Origin: Tieghemiomyces parasiticus
Taxonomy: Eukaryota > Kickxellomycota > Dimargaritomycetes > Dimargaritales > Dimargaritaceae
Direction: 5' to 3'
Assembly (NCBI GenBank): GCA_027575765.1
Contig: JANBPT010000165.1
Coordinates: 1 to 63,542 of the forward strand
Length of the DNA stretch: 63,542 nucleotides
Below are positions 29,401 through 42,175 of the stretch, piece after piece. The notes beneath the pieces were generated by a model, which saw only the letters and a list, made by a program, of their open reading frames with translations, was not told the origin of the DNA and did no database searches. Each line of letters starts with the position of its first letter. The first letter of the stretch is position 1. Position numbers and translations under genes: made by a program.

Positions 29401-32400
29401 AAACAGCCTACTGGCCCCGCCAGCGGGGTGGACAACGGGCCGTACGGGGTCGGATTCACTCGCGCACGACGGGTCCCTCGTGGTCGGGTCTGGCCCGCCC
29501 GTAATGACGGGCATGGCCGGGGTCGGCGACGCTGGGGAAACTGGGAACGGCTTTTCTGACGATGAGGCCGGCGAGGAAGAGGAAGAGGCTGCGGCCGGCG
29601 ACGACGATTTAGGTGAGGACGTAGATGACGACGGTGAGACCGGGAACCTCGACATGGCCGACCAACCTGCCGCCCTCGCCGTCCACCCGACCGTTACCTC
29701 GCTCCCGCACGCCACCACGGTGGCGCCCTACACGGCGGCCATTGACGCAGCCGTGGAATTGTTCGGCACGCTTTTCAATCATACTACAGAGGCCGCTCAG
29801 ACCACCCTGCTCCGCGACCTCCTCGCGGCCCAAAGCTATGCAGGCTATGACCGCCACCCAGACCGCCGGTATGCCGTCCTCGTCAATGGCGTCCTGGCCC
29901 TCTTTTATGCACTCCGCGGCGGCCAGTACGGGACGGCTCGGGCTGACCCGCCAGCTCTGGCCAGCCGCGTGGTCATCCTCATGTACGAGGTCCTGCGCGC
30001 CCCATTACTCCACTCCGACGTCCGCCTCCGTATCGCTGCGGGCGAGACCCTGGGCCTCTTGGCCCAGCGTGCTGGTGCCAAGTTCATCTCCCATACCGTC
30101 AACCAGCTCACCATGCAGGCCATCCACAATCGTGACCCCTTCGCCCGGGCCGGCGTCGCCCTTGGGCTGGGAAGCATCTATAGCCACGCCGGGAGCATGA
30201 CGGCTAGTGTGCACCTAAAATCTGTCGTCGTTCTCCTCCATTCGCTGGCCCGGGACGCCCACCCGGTTGTGCACCGGTGGGGCCTTCACGCTCTCGGGAT
30301 GACCATCGACGCCGCCGGCCTCATGTTCGTGCCATACGTGTCCATCACGGTGGTCCTGCTCACCAAACTAGCAGCCAGCGAGAGCCATGCTCACCCGCTC
30401 ACCGCTGAACCCACTGCCCTAGCTAACGACCTGCCCGCCAGCAGTGCTCTACGTAGCCTGGGACAAGTCCTGCACGCCGTCCTTGGTGCCTACGGGCCTG
30501 AACTCCCGCTTGACGACGGACTGCGTCGCGCCTGCCTGGCCCTCCTGCGCGAATTGCGTGGGCCCTACCCGGCCGAGTATGTGCGCTGCTGCCAGCAGGT
30601 CCTCATGTTCGCACCCCGTGAATTGACCACCGGCCCCCTCCTGCGCGATTTGCGTGCGGCACTCGTAACCCCGGACCCGGAGGCCCGCACGGCCGGCGCG
30701 GCGGGTCTCCTCCAGCTCGTCAAGCGCGATGCATCCGAGGTTCTACACTCCGGAGGCCGGGAGGCCGGCCTACCTACGCTATTCGCTCTCTACGACGCTT
30801 ACCCAAACCTGCCCGACCTGGGCCGCGCCATCCGCGGGCTCCTGGACCAGGCCGTCACCGAACCCGACGCTGCCGCCCGACTCGGCCCACTCATTCGTAC
30901 CCTTCGGACCATCGTCACCCGGCACCCCGGTGGTGGCGCCGAAGCTGCCAGGAACGATGGGCCCGCCACCGGCGCGGACGATCATGACGAAGAGGATGCC
31001 TCCTTTGTCGGGTCTGGCGCAACCGAAGGAGGTTCGGCCGGTGTGACAGCCACAGGGATCGTGCTCCCTCCCGCCTTTACCGCTGCCACGCGGGCCTTCG
31101 CCCTTGGCTGCCTTCGCTACCTACTTCTACGTTACGCCCGGCAGATGCCTGCCCGCGGCTTCGATCCTGATTTCCGCCCGCTACCCCCGGCCTGGTCCGC
31201 TCTAAGCGGTGGTGGGGGTGGAGGCGTGGCCGAACTGGTCCGGGTGGCCTTTATTGCGGCATCGGGGTCCCACATTCGTCTGCAGCGTGAGGGCCTGGCC
31301 CTCCTCTATGTCCTCCTACGCGAGTTTGCTGGATATGCTGACCCGGATTTTACTTCGGTGTCCCTGCTCGACCAGTATCAGGCTCAGATCACCGCAGCTT
31401 TCGCCCCGCTGTTAGCTGTGGCCGGGAACCCCTCCCCGGCCGCCACCACCTTCCCTCCGTCCGTCCTCCTCATGGCCGTCCGTTTAGGCGTGGCGTTCGC
31501 TGTGAGTGGGGTCACCCGCGACGCAGCCCCACTCCGCCGCCTCCTACGCCCCCTAGCGCAACCGCTCCACCTTGATGAGCCGGTGGACTTTGACGCAACG
31601 ACCTCCCAAACCAGTTTTGCTACAGACGAGCTGAGTGCCCCACGGCCCCCAGCCGGCGACCCGGCGTCGGCCCTCGCCCGCGAGCGCGCAATCTCGTTCC
31701 GCCCGAGCCCCACCGAGGCGGCCGTTACCGAGGCTCTGGCCCCGCACACCGCGGCCCTCCTCCGCCTTCGCCTGCTCCGAGCCTGGGCCGACTTGTACCG
31801 AGCCTCCCGCGTGCGCCCCTACCTCCGCCCGCTTGTCGAACCTCAGTTGGGCCTACTCTGTCCGCTGTGGCTGGATGCCCTGACCGACGCCGTCTTAATC
31901 CCGCTCGATGCTGACCTCTTTACGAGGTCCGCCACCACCGCCTGGACCAATGCCTCGTCTATCGTCACCGTTACTGATGGCACCCGGTCGGAACCACCCT
32001 CCCCCGTGGAGACTACCGAACCTGCTTTGGCCCGGGTACGTTCCCAGGCCGTGTTTCCCACGGACTCCTTTGCAGGTGGTGACGGGGAGGGCAGCTGTAG
32101 TAGCGAGGTGGACCCCGCCGATTTGGCCAAGACAGCTGCGGGTCGCAGTCTCGGCTTAGACGCCTCGGCTGTAGCGGCCGTGCGTACTCTGCTCGCCGGC
32201 CATCTCGGTCGCGAGTGGGTGCCTATCGTGGACGCTTTCGGGGCCCTCCTGGGCCGCGGCGCCCCTGACGCCCTGGCCACACTGTACACATTCAACGAGC
32301 GCACTGCCAGCGGGCTCACCGCCTCATCATCCGCCCCTTTTCCACGCGGCGAGTATCTCGTGTATGGGTTATGTGTGCGGTACCTTTATACCGCACCCAA

Positions 32401-34093
32401 GACTCGCGCCCACGCCGCCGCGGTCCGCGTTTGCCTCCGCACCCTGCGCCGGGTTCTGCAGTCTCCTACCCCTGGACCCGACATGACCACCCCACTGCCG
32501 GTGGACTCGACCCTCTGGCCGCTGGCCATGCCCGACGCGCATCACAGACCCTTCGCCCTTGTAGCCCTGGACGACCCGACCGTCTTTTCCGAAATGTGGT
32601 GTGTTCTCGACCGTCTAGTGCAGCTCGAAGCCCCCGGCGTGCGCCGCGGTATCGTGCGGCTGGCTACCTCCGTGGTGTCCCTCCTCCAGTCCAATCTACT
32701 TTACCGTGACGTCCTGGTTGACCCGGCTGCTGAGCCCACATTCTGTCACATTCGCGACCTCCCGGCGTCGTCTCGACTCTGGCAGGTCCTAGCTTTGCTA
32801 CTGAGCGTCTACAAGCACACCCGTCCGGCCCTCCGCTCTGTGCCTGTCACCACCGAACACAGTGAGACCCCCGCTGTGCGCGTGGTGTGCGGCAGCGCCG
32901 ACGCCCTCGTTCATCTCCTCCAGGCCTGTCCGCTCCTGCCGCCCACCCTTCAGGCCGAGATTGCGGCCATGACCCTCCACCTGCTCACCCAGCTGGCCGT
33001 CGACACTCCACTGGCTGGTCGCAACGCCGGGGCTGTCTTACGCTCTCTCCGGGCTTGGTTGTCGATCGACTACACTCGAGCCGCCGAGGCTGCGTCGCTC
33101 CCAGGCACCCTGCCGGGCGAATCGCTCGTAGCCGCCGTCGCTGAGGCCCTCGACACGGTGCTCACGCGGTGCTGTGTCGTTCCCTCTGAGCCACTCTACC
33201 GCGACCAGCTTCGCGCGTCGCTCGGGTTCTCCTTCGCCGCCCTCCTGGTGAGCTCGCTTCGCGGCTGTACCATCCCGGCCGATCTCGTCCTGGGCTACCT
33301 CCACGACGTGGCCGCTGCTCTGCGCTGCCCCCACTTCCGACTCGCCACCGGTGCCCTCCAGAGCGTCCGGCTTTTGTTCTTGCAAATTTCCGCCGCAGAG
33401 CCGGCTGACGCGGAAGCCGCTGCCACTGCCCGCCGGACCGCTGCCGCCGCTGCCTACGTTCTTGTCCCGGAACTTGTCGACCTCCTGGCTGAACTTCACG
33501 CGGCCCCCACACGGTTCGACGCTGGAGTGGACGACTACGCTCACGCCCGCATACAGATGGCCCGTGCTGACGGCCTTGACCTGGGTGTCACCCCAGAGGC
33601 ACTGAGCCGCCAGCTCCGCAACGAAACTCCGTTGAGTATCGCGCGCTCTGTGTGCTGGTGCTTGGTACAGTTGGTCGACAACATCCCCGCCGACCAAGTT
33701 CCCACTCTGTTCAGCGTGGTCCTCCCCAGCCTTATTTTCGTCCTGCGCGACGATACGACAACCTTTACCGCCGCACCGCAGGGCGATGTCGATCCCATCC
33801 GTCAGGGGTTCCACACCATCGCTCTGCAGCACCTTATCGGTCTAGCCAAGGCCTACTCTGACGCGTTCAAGGCAGTGATCCTAGCCCTCGAACCCGACGT
33901 CCAATCTAAATTGCAACGCGCCCTCCGCCAGGACGCCCTGCGCCACGCCCCTGGTGCGACCACTTCGTCCGCAATGGGTGGCCCGAGCGGTGGACTGTTG
34001 AACGGCTCGGGCCCTAACTCCGTGCGCAGCAATAGTGGCCTCACAGGGGGGCCAAAAATTCAACTCCGCACGAGCTTTAACTCTTTTGCGTGA
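26457..34093 (+). CDS. HEATR5/Laa1-type HEAT-repeat protein (2 exons)
   Basis: Exon 1 (26457-26582, 42 codons) and exon 2 (26744-34093) are joined by a 161-base GT-AG intron, giving 2491 residues. The N-terminus (EKEQFIFQWLSDAESHL) matches the FIFEWL region of HEATR5. Alpha-helical HEAT repeats fill almost the whole chain, including the conserved stretch NAQLRMGWTLVAALLTLGP. An acidic, disordered insert (EEEEEAAAGDDDLGEDVDDD, about residue 990) and Ser/Thr/Ala-rich loops interrupt the array. Laa1 and HEATR5 proteins bind the AP-1 clathrin adaptor and help its recruitment to the trans-Golgi and endosomes; in animals they also link to dynein. Role here follows from family membership. The C-terminus ends in a Gly/Ser-rich tail. 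Confidence 0.9.
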
Positions 34094-35080
34094 AGTAGCG
34101 CACTGCATTCTATCTATCCTAAATAAGCGCACGCAACGTTATACTTCGAGCCGTTTATATATATATATTCACTATTACTTTGCCATGGTTCCCGATGGTC
34201 AACTCGGACCGATTGCTCAACCTTATACCTACTCGATTCATAAAATCGCATCCAATTATCAAAACCCAATTATCGCGTGGGATATTATGGCCCATTAGGG
34301 TTGCATGCCCACTCTCTAATTAAGGGACTGGCTATGTGGATCGGGTGTGGGTCCGAACAGCAGGCCACAACAAGCCGACGCCTGCCATGCCCAGAGCCAA
34401 AGCAACATGGCAACCACCTCCCCTTTCGTCCGACCGCAAGCTCCCCAGTCGTAACCAGCTTGTGCATCGGTCCGTGCTTACGTATGGCAAAGGTTGGGAC
34501 GCGTCGACGGGGGACGGGGGGATATTTTTTTCCTTTCTTTCTAAAGCACAACGAGTGAGTCGCTAGTGCTTATACGCTACTACACCAGTATTGATTGCCC
34601 CTCCCACACAGCTTGATATTCGGCCATGGCCTGGCCATGTCGGTACCTCGCTTCCGTCCGCTCTACACCCGCCTGACCGCCACGTTGGCCTACGCCTCAC
34701 AAACCCGTCACCACGTCGCCATCGTAACCCAACTTACGCGACTTGAGTGGGCCCACGTCGGCGCCCGATAGATACGTCGTGCTGTTAGGCCCACCGCTTC
34801 GGTCGGCTTTAGTCTTACCGTTCCCAAGTGCTATAGGGAACAATTGAGTATCCCCTGCCCCTCGCTGCCGGTCTCGCACCGCGTATCTTGCTCGCCCTAA
34901 CCCCTTCCATTTGAGGCGCGCATGCCCTTTGCTGATTATCTCCTCTTGCTACTCGACTATTTCCCAACTCTGCCGCGTCACGATCGCCCGTCATTTTTCA
35001 CCATTCCAGTTATACTGATCAATACGCCCCCCACCCTACTGGTTCATCCACTTGCCGCCATCACCTGACTTGTGCGCACC
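34094..35080. other. Spacer between HEATR5 and FCP1
   Basis: A short TA tract near 34157-34168 follows the HEATR5 stop. A 44-codon frame at 34637-34771 (MSVPRFRPLYTRL...) preceded by an acceptor-like CCTCCCACACAG has coding-like composition but no recognised family. The rest is FCP1 promoter and leader. Confidence 0.4.
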
Positions 35081-37660
35081 ATGGAGTCCTTGCGCGATGT
35101 GACAATACCTCCTGCCCACCTGCCGGCCACTGTCGTTAGCTTCAAGTTGGCCACGCCGCAGACTAATGGTCCTGACATTCACGTTGACCGGGGCACGCCC
35201 ATCTGTATATATGAGCACACCGTCATGGAACCCCCGACCGACGAGGAGGAGGAGGAGGAACCCGAAGAATACCCGCCGGCCTCCCATACGATACTCGCGA
35301 CCCGCAAGAAGCCTCGGCGCCCGCCCGTGGCCAAGCGTCGCCGGACGTTTCTCAACAGCCCCTGCGAAGGGACGCTGGAACGTCTGGCCGTCGCGCCCGG
35401 GGACTGCCTAACCCGACCAGATGCGGCGGTGGTGGTGATTAAGGAGCCGTGTAGTCACGCAGTGCAGTACTTTGGCCAGTGCGCCATCTGCGGCAAGGAC
35501 CTGACCTACCTCGACGCCTCGGCGGCCAGCGGATCTCCGGATACGGCACGGGCCACCATCAGCATGGCCCACGATGCCACGGGGCTGACGGTGAGCCGTG
35601 GGGAGGCCGAGCGTCTCGAGCATCAGAACGCCGAGCGGCTACGCACCGAAGGTCGGCTCTCCCTGATTGTTGATCTTGACCAGACTATTGTCCACGCCAA
35701 CGCCACCCGTGAGTCCCTGGACGCGTGGCTGGCGCAGTGTCCACCGGAAATCCGCGACCACGTCGGCGTGTTTCAGCTTCCGGACAGCCCGCTCCTCTAC
35801 TATCTCAAGTTGCGACCGGGGCTCCGCGACTTCCTCCGCCGCGTCACCGCCAAATACGAGCTCCATATCTATACCATGGGCACCCGCGCCTACGCCGCCA
35901 AGGTGGCCGAGCTGATCGACCCGGATGGGCGCTACTTTAAAGAGCGAATTTTGTCACGCGACGAGAGTGGCAGTCTAACCCATAAGAACATCCAACGCCT
36001 GTTTCCGTGTGATGCCTCCATGGTGGTTGCCATCGACGACCGCGCCGACGTGTGGCAGAATTCGCCCAACCTGATCAAGGTTAAGCCCTACAGCTTCTTC
36101 TCCGGCATTGGCGATATCAACGCCGGATTCTTGCCCAAATCCACCCTCCCGCCCGCCTCGACCGCTCCGCCCGCGACCACATTACCACCGCCAGCCGTTG
36201 TCGACCAGCCTGCCGCTCCTGTAGACTTAGCCGAGCCAGCGCCCGCCCCCATGGAGCCGACACCTGCCCTGGTAAATGAGCTGAAGGCAACGTCTCCTGC
36301 CGGAGAGCCCGAAGCGCCGAAGGAGGGTACCAAAGTTCAGATGGCGGGCGCTACTGAAACCGCGCCACCCGCGGGTCAATCGATCACCCCGCCGAGTGAC
36401 CTGCCCGTCCGGTTCAAACACCCCTTCGAGGACCCTGACCGCGAGCTAGGTCGGATCGCCGACCTCCTGGATAAGGTTCACGGCCTGTACTACCCGAAAG
36501 TGAACCAGGCCCCACCGCCCGACGCCGACGTGACGCGTCTGCTCCCACGGCTCAAGCGACAGGTCCTCCGTGGCGTGCACCTCGTCTTCAGTAGTGTGAT
36601 ACCACTTCAAGCCAACCCGCGCACTTCCGACATTTGGCAATGGGCCCGTAGTTTCGGGGCCGAGTGTTCCGAAGACCTCTCACCGCAAGTCCAGAGAAGC
36701 AGGACGCACCGTGTCACCCACCTGGTCGCCGGCAAACCCGACACGGCCAAGGCTAAAGACGCCCGGCGGCTGGGCGGTATCGAAGTCGTCCGGTTTGAAT
36801 GGCTGGTCGACTCCCTTCACGCCTGGCAGCACCTGGACGAGGCGCCGTATCGGTGGCCTAAACCGATTCGCTCCGGAGGAACCGTCCCGAAGACAACCAC
36901 CGCCACGAATGGCGTGGAGGCCGAGGCCGAGGTCCCCCCCGCCGAGGTGCTACACACAACCGAGACGTGGTTGACACAATCCGATCGAGAGGACGCCAGC
37001 AATGAGAGCGACGCCTTCAGCCACGTGTCCGATTCCCCGGCCTCCTCCCTCGAACCCACGGGTCTGTCCGCGGAGGACATGAGCGCCAAACTGGCCACTG
37101 TCGATTGGGAGGAGGCCGACCGCGAGATGCTGGAGTTTATGGGGTCAGATTCTGAAGATGACGACGAGGACAAAAGTCAAGAAGAAAGCGGTGACGGCGA
37201 CGAAGTGGATGGTGCGGAGCCAGAAGGCAACGAGCTGGCGGAGCAAGTAGCGGATGACCTCCGTGGGGACTTGGCAGGAGATGGTAACAAGGTCGACCGG
37301 TCCGCCCCAATCCGGGGCAAACGTCCATCAATGCACTTTGAAGACGACGAGGACGGGACCGGGCCGCTCATACGGGGTGATAACCCTGAGGATAGCAACG
37401 ATACGGATGCCAAGAATGAAGGCAGTGGACCAGCGGCCAAGCGGCGCAAACTACCTGATGCCGAGCGTATCATGCCGCCATCCAACTCGTACAATGCTGA
37501 GGAGGGAGAAAGCGGACCGGCTTCGTCTTCAGATAGCTCCAGTACTTCGTCCGGGAGCGACGCAAGCGGCAGCGACAGCAGTAGTGACGACGAAGACGGG
37601 GTAGATGATTTCGACGACTTGTTACGTGATATGGAGGAAGAGCTCGACCACGACGAGTGA
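35081..37660 (+). CDS. FCP1: RNA polymerase II CTD phosphatase Fcp1
   Basis: From ATG 35081 the frame encodes 859 residues (the longer frame starts at GTG). An N-terminal lipoyl-like module is followed by a short cysteine pair region (HAVQYFGQCAICGKDL), then the FCPH catalytic domain with the DxDxT signature in LIVDLDQTIVHA (~residue 200) and AIDDRADVW. A Pro/Ala-rich linker leads to a BRCT domain (~500-600, from RGVHLVFSSVIP to HAWQHLDEAPY). The C-terminal 200 residues are very acidic and Ser-rich with KRRK-type basic clusters, which in Fcp1 contact TFIIF. Fcp1 removes phosphates from the polymerase II tail in the nucleus and so recycles the enzyme. No intron is evident. Confidence 0.96.
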   Translation: MESLRDVTIPPAHLPATVVSFKLATPQTNGPDIHVDRGTPICIYEHTVMEPPTDEEEEEEPEEYPPASHTILATRKKPRRPPVAKRRRTFLNSPCEGTLERLAVAPGDCLTRPDAAVVVIKEPCSHAVQYFGQCAICGKDLTYLDASAASGSPDTARATISMAHDATGLTVSRGEAERLEHQNAERLRTEGRLSLIVDLDQTIVHANATRESLDAWLAQCPPEIRDHVGVFQLPDSPLLYYLKLRPGLRDFLRRVTAKYELHIYTMGTRAYAAKVAELIDPDGRYFKERILSRDESGSLTHKNIQRLFPCDASMVVAIDDRADVWQNSPNLIKVKPYSFFSGIGDINAGFLPKSTLPPASTAPPATTLPPPAVVDQPAAPVDLAEPAPAPMEPTPALVNELKATSPAGEPEAPKEGTKVQMAGATETAPPAGQSITPPSDLPVRFKHPFEDPDRELGRIADLLDKVHGLYYPKVNQAPPPDADVTRLLPRLKRQVLRGVHLVFSSVIPLQANPRTSDIWQWARSFGAECSEDLSPQVQRSRTHRVTHLVAGKPDTAKAKDARRLGGIEVVRFEWLVDSLHAWQHLDEAPYRWPKPIRSGGTVPKTTTATNGVEAEAEVPPAEVLHTTETWLTQSDREDASNESDAFSHVSDSPASSLEPTGLSAEDMSAKLATVDWEEADREMLEFMGSDSEDDDEDKSQEESGDGDEVDGAEPEGNELAEQVADDLRGDLAGDGNKVDRSAPIRGKRPSMHFEDDEDGTGPLIRGDNPEDSNDTDAKNEGSGPAAKRRKLPDAERIMPPSNSYNAEEGESGPASSSDSSSTSSGSDASGSDSSSDDEDGVDDFDDLLRDMEEELDHDE

Positions 37661-38046
37661 GATACCGGACATTGGCCAGTTGACTGCCCGACCTTCTTGT
37701 TCACTAGACTTTACAAATACTCACCGGTCTTAACCCTTCTCACCTGGTTATCTTATTATAGCGTTCTCTGATTAAATTAATGACTGTCCAATGGTTTAGG
37801 GGGGCGAAATATTTTTTTTGATGATTTAGTGGAATACTATCGTCGAAGGTTGAAGCTCTAGATTATTACTTTTTTTTTCCCTACACGGTGGCCTCCCCCC
37901 TTATTTTATTTTTTTGGTACCCTTCTCCATCGTCTTAGGCCAGGCCAGGGAATTTTCAGACCAGCTCATTCTCAATCACCGGCGTCGAACCATCCGCATG
38001 TCCCTCATACTGTCCATTGCCTTGCCTACCGACCATTAATTTAACC
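37661..38046. other. Spacer between FCP1 and DBP6
   Basis: Several T-runs (37811-37820, 37869-37879, 37904-37915) mark the FCP1 3' side and possible termination region. It then serves as the DBP6 promoter. No gene is seen. Confidence 0.45.
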
Positions 38047-39816
38047 ATGTCCCCAACTGCCGCGCCCGCCGGCGTGCCGGCATGGCTAGCCCACCCTACT
38101 GTGATTCCAGCCTCGACCAAGATCCCGTTGCACAGCGACAAGATCCCGCTCTCGACTGACTTGCGTACGCGGTGCGCAACGACGGACGGCATCGTCGACT
38201 TCTTTGCGGTTCAAGCGGCCGTCCTGCCACTCCTGATCCACACGGCTCGGAACGTTACCACACGTCACCGACTTCCCGATCTCTGTGTCTCGGCTCCCAC
38301 TGGCAGCGGCAAAACCCTCGCGTACGTCCTCCCTGTGGTTGAGAAGCTACGCCATCGGGTCGTTCCCCGGCTCCGGGCCCTGGTCGTAGTTCCTACACCC
38401 GACCTGGTCCAACAGGTATATGCCACCTTCGTCCAATACTGCGAGGGTGGGACCGGCTTGAAAGTGGCAGCCTTCGACAGCCAGGCGACCTTTGCCGACG
38501 AGGAGGCGGCCGTGCGGGGTAAAGCTGAAACGAGTGCGGACGCCACTCACGACGACTTCCCGACCCCACCAGTCCGCCGTGGTGGTGTCAGTGCCGTAGA
38601 TATTCTAGTCACAACCCCTGGTCGGCTCACTGAACACTTGGCTGCTACGAGGGACTTTACCCTCCAGCACCTCGAATTTCTAATCATAGACGAGGCTGAC
38701 CACGTACTAAATCAGGACTACCAGGGCTGGTTGGAAAAAATCCGAGCGGCTACTGAGCAGTCCGCGGCCACCACGGCCTCATTTACCGGAATCCAGCTAC
38801 CGACTTGCGATGGGCTCGGCCTCCCACATCACGACGCCCAGGCCACGGGCGCCCGCGGTATCGCCGACCCGTACATCTTTTGTCGTCCGGCCCCGCGGCT
38901 ACAGAAACTCATCTTTTCAGCCACCTTACCCAGCGATCCAGGCCATCTTGCCCTTCTGAACTTGGTCAACCCACAACACATTGCCGTGCGCGGGACGGCC
39001 GAGACCGCACCGGAGGCCGAAGCGGATAGAGCGGCGGTTGACCAAACTCCAGAGACAACGGCGGCGGCGGCCGATACTAAGAAGCGTAAGCAAGGGCCGC
39101 CCCCGGTCGATTGCACCGTCCACTTCACGGCCCCGCCCAGCCTCCAGGAGTTCTCGGTCCTGACCACCGACCAAAACCGCCCACTGGCCGTCTACCACCT
39201 CATCACCGCGCCGCGGTGCCGCTCGGCATTATGCTTCACCAGTTCTGTCGAAGCCGCCCACCGGCTCTACCAGCTCCTCACTCTCTTCGCCAAGAAGTAT
39301 TACGAACGAATGCATGGCAACAAGCACCGCAAGCTGGTCAAGAAGCCGAACCCCGAGGATCCAGCGGCGGCGGCACCGTCGTCGCCACTACCGCCGTCAG
39401 ATGCTACGCAGCTCCCAACGTTGCCAGTTATTGTCGATTTTTCGTCCGATTTGGACCCGGCCCAGCGATCTGACATCCTTCAGCGGTTCAAACGGGGTGA
39501 GATCCAGCTTCTGGTCTGCTCGGATATGTTCTCGCGCGGTCTGGACGTGGACTGTGTTGATACCGTAATTAACTACGACCTGCCCGCACAGGCTCAGGGG
39601 TACATCCACCGCGTGGGCCGGACGGCCCGTGCCGGTCGCGAGGGCCACGCCTACACCCTGATGGCCGCCCGTGAGATGACCAAGTTTCGTAATCTCATGC
39701 GGTCGGCGGACCATCTTGACCAGGTGGCACGGTACAAGCTGCCGTCTAACGCGATGCGGCGGTTCGAGCAGCCGTACAGCATGGCGGTTCGGCAGCTGGG
39801 TATCATTTACAAGTAG
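38047..39816 (+). CDS. DBP6: DEAD-box RNA helicase, Dbp6/DDX51 type
   Basis: ATG 38047 gives 589 residues; the longer frame begins at TTG. All helicase motifs are intact: motif I APTGSGKT (~81-89), Ia PTPDLVQQV, TPGRL, motif II DEAD (~214), SAT in FSATLP (~289), RGLDVD (~496) and HRVGRTARAG (~520). A Lys/Arg cluster (KKRKQ, ~345) could be a nuclear signal. The LVVVPTPDLVQQV stretch, the position of FFAVQ and the insert before motif III fit Dbp6/DDX51, which acts in early 60S ribosome assembly in the nucleolus; the assignment to this subgroup is inference. It lies tail to tail with the WDR5-type gene. Confidence 0.85.
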   Translation: MSPTAAPAGVPAWLAHPTVIPASTKIPLHSDKIPLSTDLRTRCATTDGIVDFFAVQAAVLPLLIHTARNVTTRHRLPDLCVSAPTGSGKTLAYVLPVVEKLRHRVVPRLRALVVVPTPDLVQQVYATFVQYCEGGTGLKVAAFDSQATFADEEAAVRGKAETSADATHDDFPTPPVRRGGVSAVDILVTTPGRLTEHLAATRDFTLQHLEFLIIDEADHVLNQDYQGWLEKIRAATEQSAATTASFTGIQLPTCDGLGLPHHDAQATGARGIADPYIFCRPAPRLQKLIFSATLPSDPGHLALLNLVNPQHIAVRGTAETAPEAEADRAAVDQTPETTAAAADTKKRKQGPPPVDCTVHFTAPPSLQEFSVLTTDQNRPLAVYHLITAPRCRSALCFTSSVEAAHRLYQLLTLFAKKYYERMHGNKHRKLVKKPNPEDPAAAAPSSPLPPSDATQLPTLPVIVDFSSDLDPAQRSDILQRFKRGEIQLLVCSDMFSRGLDVDCVDTVINYDLPAQAQGYIHRVGRTARAGREGHAYTLMAAREMTKFRNLMRSADHLDQVARYKLPSNAMRRFEQPYSMAVRQLGIIYK

Positions 39817-40167
39817 ATTTCTGCGTGGCTACGCCCCCCTTTTTTTTGGCCATGTTACACTACTTTGCTTAAGCAGAACTTGTGCGTTCATAACCGCAGA
39901 CGCTAACAGGTTTTTCTTTGCCATACAGTGCGCTGCTGGTCGGTCTGAGTATCTATTTCCGGTCTAGCAGATTGAACTAAACGGATCGTCTTCTGGAAAC
40001 AGGGGGAAAAACGACAAGAAAAAGAAGTGCTGGCTGATATATTTTGAAATACTAGGGATAAAACGGTCCGAGTGGGTCAGTGTGTACAATTAGACGGGCC
40101 CACCAAGCAACCGTGAGCTCTAAGGCACCTCTCCGCATACCCGGGAAAGGCCTTGTAGGGGAATTAG
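39817..40167. other. Convergent 3' region DBP6/WDR5
   Basis: The two flanking genes converge here. A T8 run lies at 39840-39847. No gene is seen. Confidence 0.5.
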
Positions 40168-41329
<1,162 letters not shown>

Positions 41330-42175
41330 GGGTGTTATGTACAGAATCGATGGCGATACACAGAGGGGGGAGGGCCGGTGTGAAAGGCAAACGCCAAGCG
41401 GTGCTGATATTCGAGAAGGAAGGGGGGTTGGACGGGAGAGACTGCCGGCGATGTACCGCGTTGGAAGGCAGAGGGGGGGATTAAGGCCTGCCGCTTCTAT
41501 TGACGTTAGGAAAATGCAGGTAATGGGCGTGATTTAAACGGGACTAACGGCCGGACTGTACCCTGGAAATTAGATACCGGAAAGAGAATGCGGTAAGGGC
41601 GGGAGGCGAAGCGGAGGATGGGCCTGTCAGGAAGGGTTGTAAATGAAAATGGGAGGAAGAATGTGGCGGACGGTCGTTTGCTAGAATGGCTCGCATGAGA
41701 CCACTTGACAACTGCGGGTCCAGACCCACCAAAAAAAATAATAACCGCTGAACAGTCCCTGGGTGCTAGCCAGTGGGGACGAGGGTGCAGGCTGTCCCCT
41801 TCCCCCTAATGATGAAGCAGGTTTCCCACTGGATAAGGTTTACCGAAGGGAAGTGCGTTTAATAACCGCAGGTCAGCTGGGAGGAGCGGGTGGACCAAGG
41901 TGGGCTGCTGGGCATGGGGGGGGGGGGGAGATAAGTATGTGGACCCGGTAGCGCGGCCTGCATCCACCTTGCCCGAGGCGTCCATCCTATCCTCAGCAGC
42001 TGCGGGGCTGCACATCCCCAATTTGTCAATAGTCGTCTCTAATGAGCTATAACCCTTGCCATTACCTTGACCTCCTACCCCAGTTACCTTGTGGAGAATT
42101 CCCTAGCCATTTCCGCATTCCACGTCGCTTTCACCTATCTCCACTTCACCAATTAGCTGCGCTCTCATCTCCGCT
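41330..42175. other. Divergent WDR5/GPI8 promoter region
   Basis: This 846-base spacer holds both promoters. It contains an A8 run at 41731-41738 and a G-run of about a dozen bases (41917-41929). Open frames in it are short and unrecognisable. Confidence 0.45.
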
